The notes under the pieces were generated by a model. That model was not told the DNA's origin, ran no database searches, and saw only the letters and a program-made list of their open reading frames with translations. The translations under genes and the position numbers were made by a program. 6,250 nt of DNA from Lachnospiraceae bacterium (GTDB lineage Bacteria; Bacillota; Clostridia; Lachnospirales; Lachnospiraceae), in contig CAAFNG010000298.1 in assembly GCA_900764225.1 (NCBI GenBank), forward strand, positions 1-6,250. Reading direction: 5' to 3'. Positions 5,620 to 6,250 of this stretch are shown piece after piece. Positions within the stretch are counted from its first letter, which is position 1, and each line of letters starts with the position of its first letter.

Positions 5620-6250
5620 TTTTACAGAGCGGAACGGCTCAAATTTACGTCCTGTACCTTTGTAGAAGCGGCTGAACATTTCATAATATTCCAGACGAAG
5701 CACCTGGATACCGACGATCAGGCCCTCCATACCACAGACAAAAAGGTTTCCCAGAACTACTACTATCCAGTTCAGGTTTCCGCTTTCTGCGCCTGCAAGC
5801 ATGAGAACGACTTCCATCATCGCTGCATGGCTGACTGCGAAAGCTCCGATACGGACGAAGGAAAGGGTATTGGAGAAGTAGCTTAACAGGACTTCAAACA
5901 TTTCAAAAAGTCCCTGTACAACGAACATTCCCTTCTCTTTTGGCATAACTTCTGATTTCTTCTCAATGAGGGCTGTAAGTGGCTCTTTCAGGAAGATCAG
6001 GATCAATGGTACGCCGAACATGATAAACAGTACGATTCCGCCGGGAAGTGTTTTGCCATTCAGTATAAGTGCAATGGAGACAACTGCAGAGCCGTAGAAT
6101 ACCAGACCAGCTACTGAGTTTGTATCAAACCAGATGTGTTCTACATCTCCGGCTTTCCAGGCATTCAGGATGTTAAATACCATACATAAAAGGATCAGGC
6201 ACATACCAAAACCAATGGCAACAATAAATACTGTATTCAGCTTTCCGATA
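5617..6250 (-). CDS. ntpI: V-type ATP synthase subunit I, C-terminal part (membrane stator, ion channel)
   Basis: The frame is open to the window edge and reads in through 6249 without a stop, so the upstream part is missing from view; the Met at 6204 is internal, not a start. The 210 visible residues are the end of subunit I, the membrane stator equivalent to subunit a, which forms the ion half-channels against the K ring. Several hydrophobic segments are visible, followed by the hallmark helix SYFSNTLSFVRIGAFAVSHA with its conserved Arg (residue 133 of the visible part). The final helix EGLIVGIQVLRLEYYEMFSR carries a second Arg (185) and a Glu (187). This paired-arginine arrangement is the one known to be essential in bacterial V-ATPase I subunits. 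The end GRKFEPFRSVK is also family-like. It ends in TAG, 144 bp before K. The cytoplasmic N-terminal half is outside the window. Confidence 0.95.
   Translation of the reverse strand, partial: IGKLNTVFIVAIGFGMCLILLCMVFNILNAWKAGDVEHIWFDTNSVAGLVFYGSAVVSIALILNGKTLPGGIVLFIMFGVPLILIFLKEPLTALIEKKSEVMPKEKGMFVVQGLFEMFEVLLSYFSNTLSFVRIGAFAVSHAAMMEVVLMLAGAESGNLNWIVVVLGNLFVCGMEGLIVGIQVLRLEYYEMFSRFYKGTGRKFEPFRSVK

Overview
The window is the distal part of one operon, read entirely on the minus strand, that encodes a V-type (A/V-type) rotary ATPase. In transcription order, from high to low coordinates, it holds: the C-terminal part of subunit I (cut by the window edge), subunit K, subunit F, subunit E, catalytic subunit A, nucleotide-binding subunit B and central-stalk subunit D. 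All seven reading frames look intact. There is no non-ATPase gene, RNA gene, CRISPR array or transposase gene. The protein sequences, Gram-positive style ribosome binding sites, moderate base composition and the gene order I-K-F-E-A-B-D suggest a Clostridia genome, most likely a Lachnospiraceae gut anaerobe. That assignment comes from general family knowledge, not from a search.

Layout. Positions 1-122 carry an intergenic repeat just beyond the end of subunit D (135-752). B (771-2153), A (2216-3988) and E (3981-4568) follow, with an 18-bp gap between B and D, a 62-bp gap with a stem-loop between A and B, and an 8-bp E/A overlap. A 162-bp gap (4569-4730) separates E from F and is mostly filled by a second copy of the repeat. 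F (4731-5039) and K (5041-5472) are one base apart. A 144-bp gap (5473-5616) separates K from I and holds a good candidate promoter followed by a large stem-loop. I (5617-6250) runs off the right edge. No gene-free stretch exceeds 300 bases.

How the genes work together. A and B form the A3B3 ATP-hydrolysing or ATP-synthesising head. D and F form the central rotor shaft. E is a peripheral-stalk subunit. K forms the membrane rotor ring and I the ion-channel stator. Subunit C, which joins shaft to ring, and a small G/H-type partner of E are not in the window. They may lie upstream of I.

The main points of interest are non-coding: two copies of a structured, possibly mobile repeat in direct orientation around E-A-B-D, which differ by an exact 34-bp hairpin module; a probable internal promoter with a 5'-terminal stem-loop before K, the subunit needed in most copies; and a K protein whose first ~65 residues look like a removable leader. 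I do not see a wholly new biological system here.
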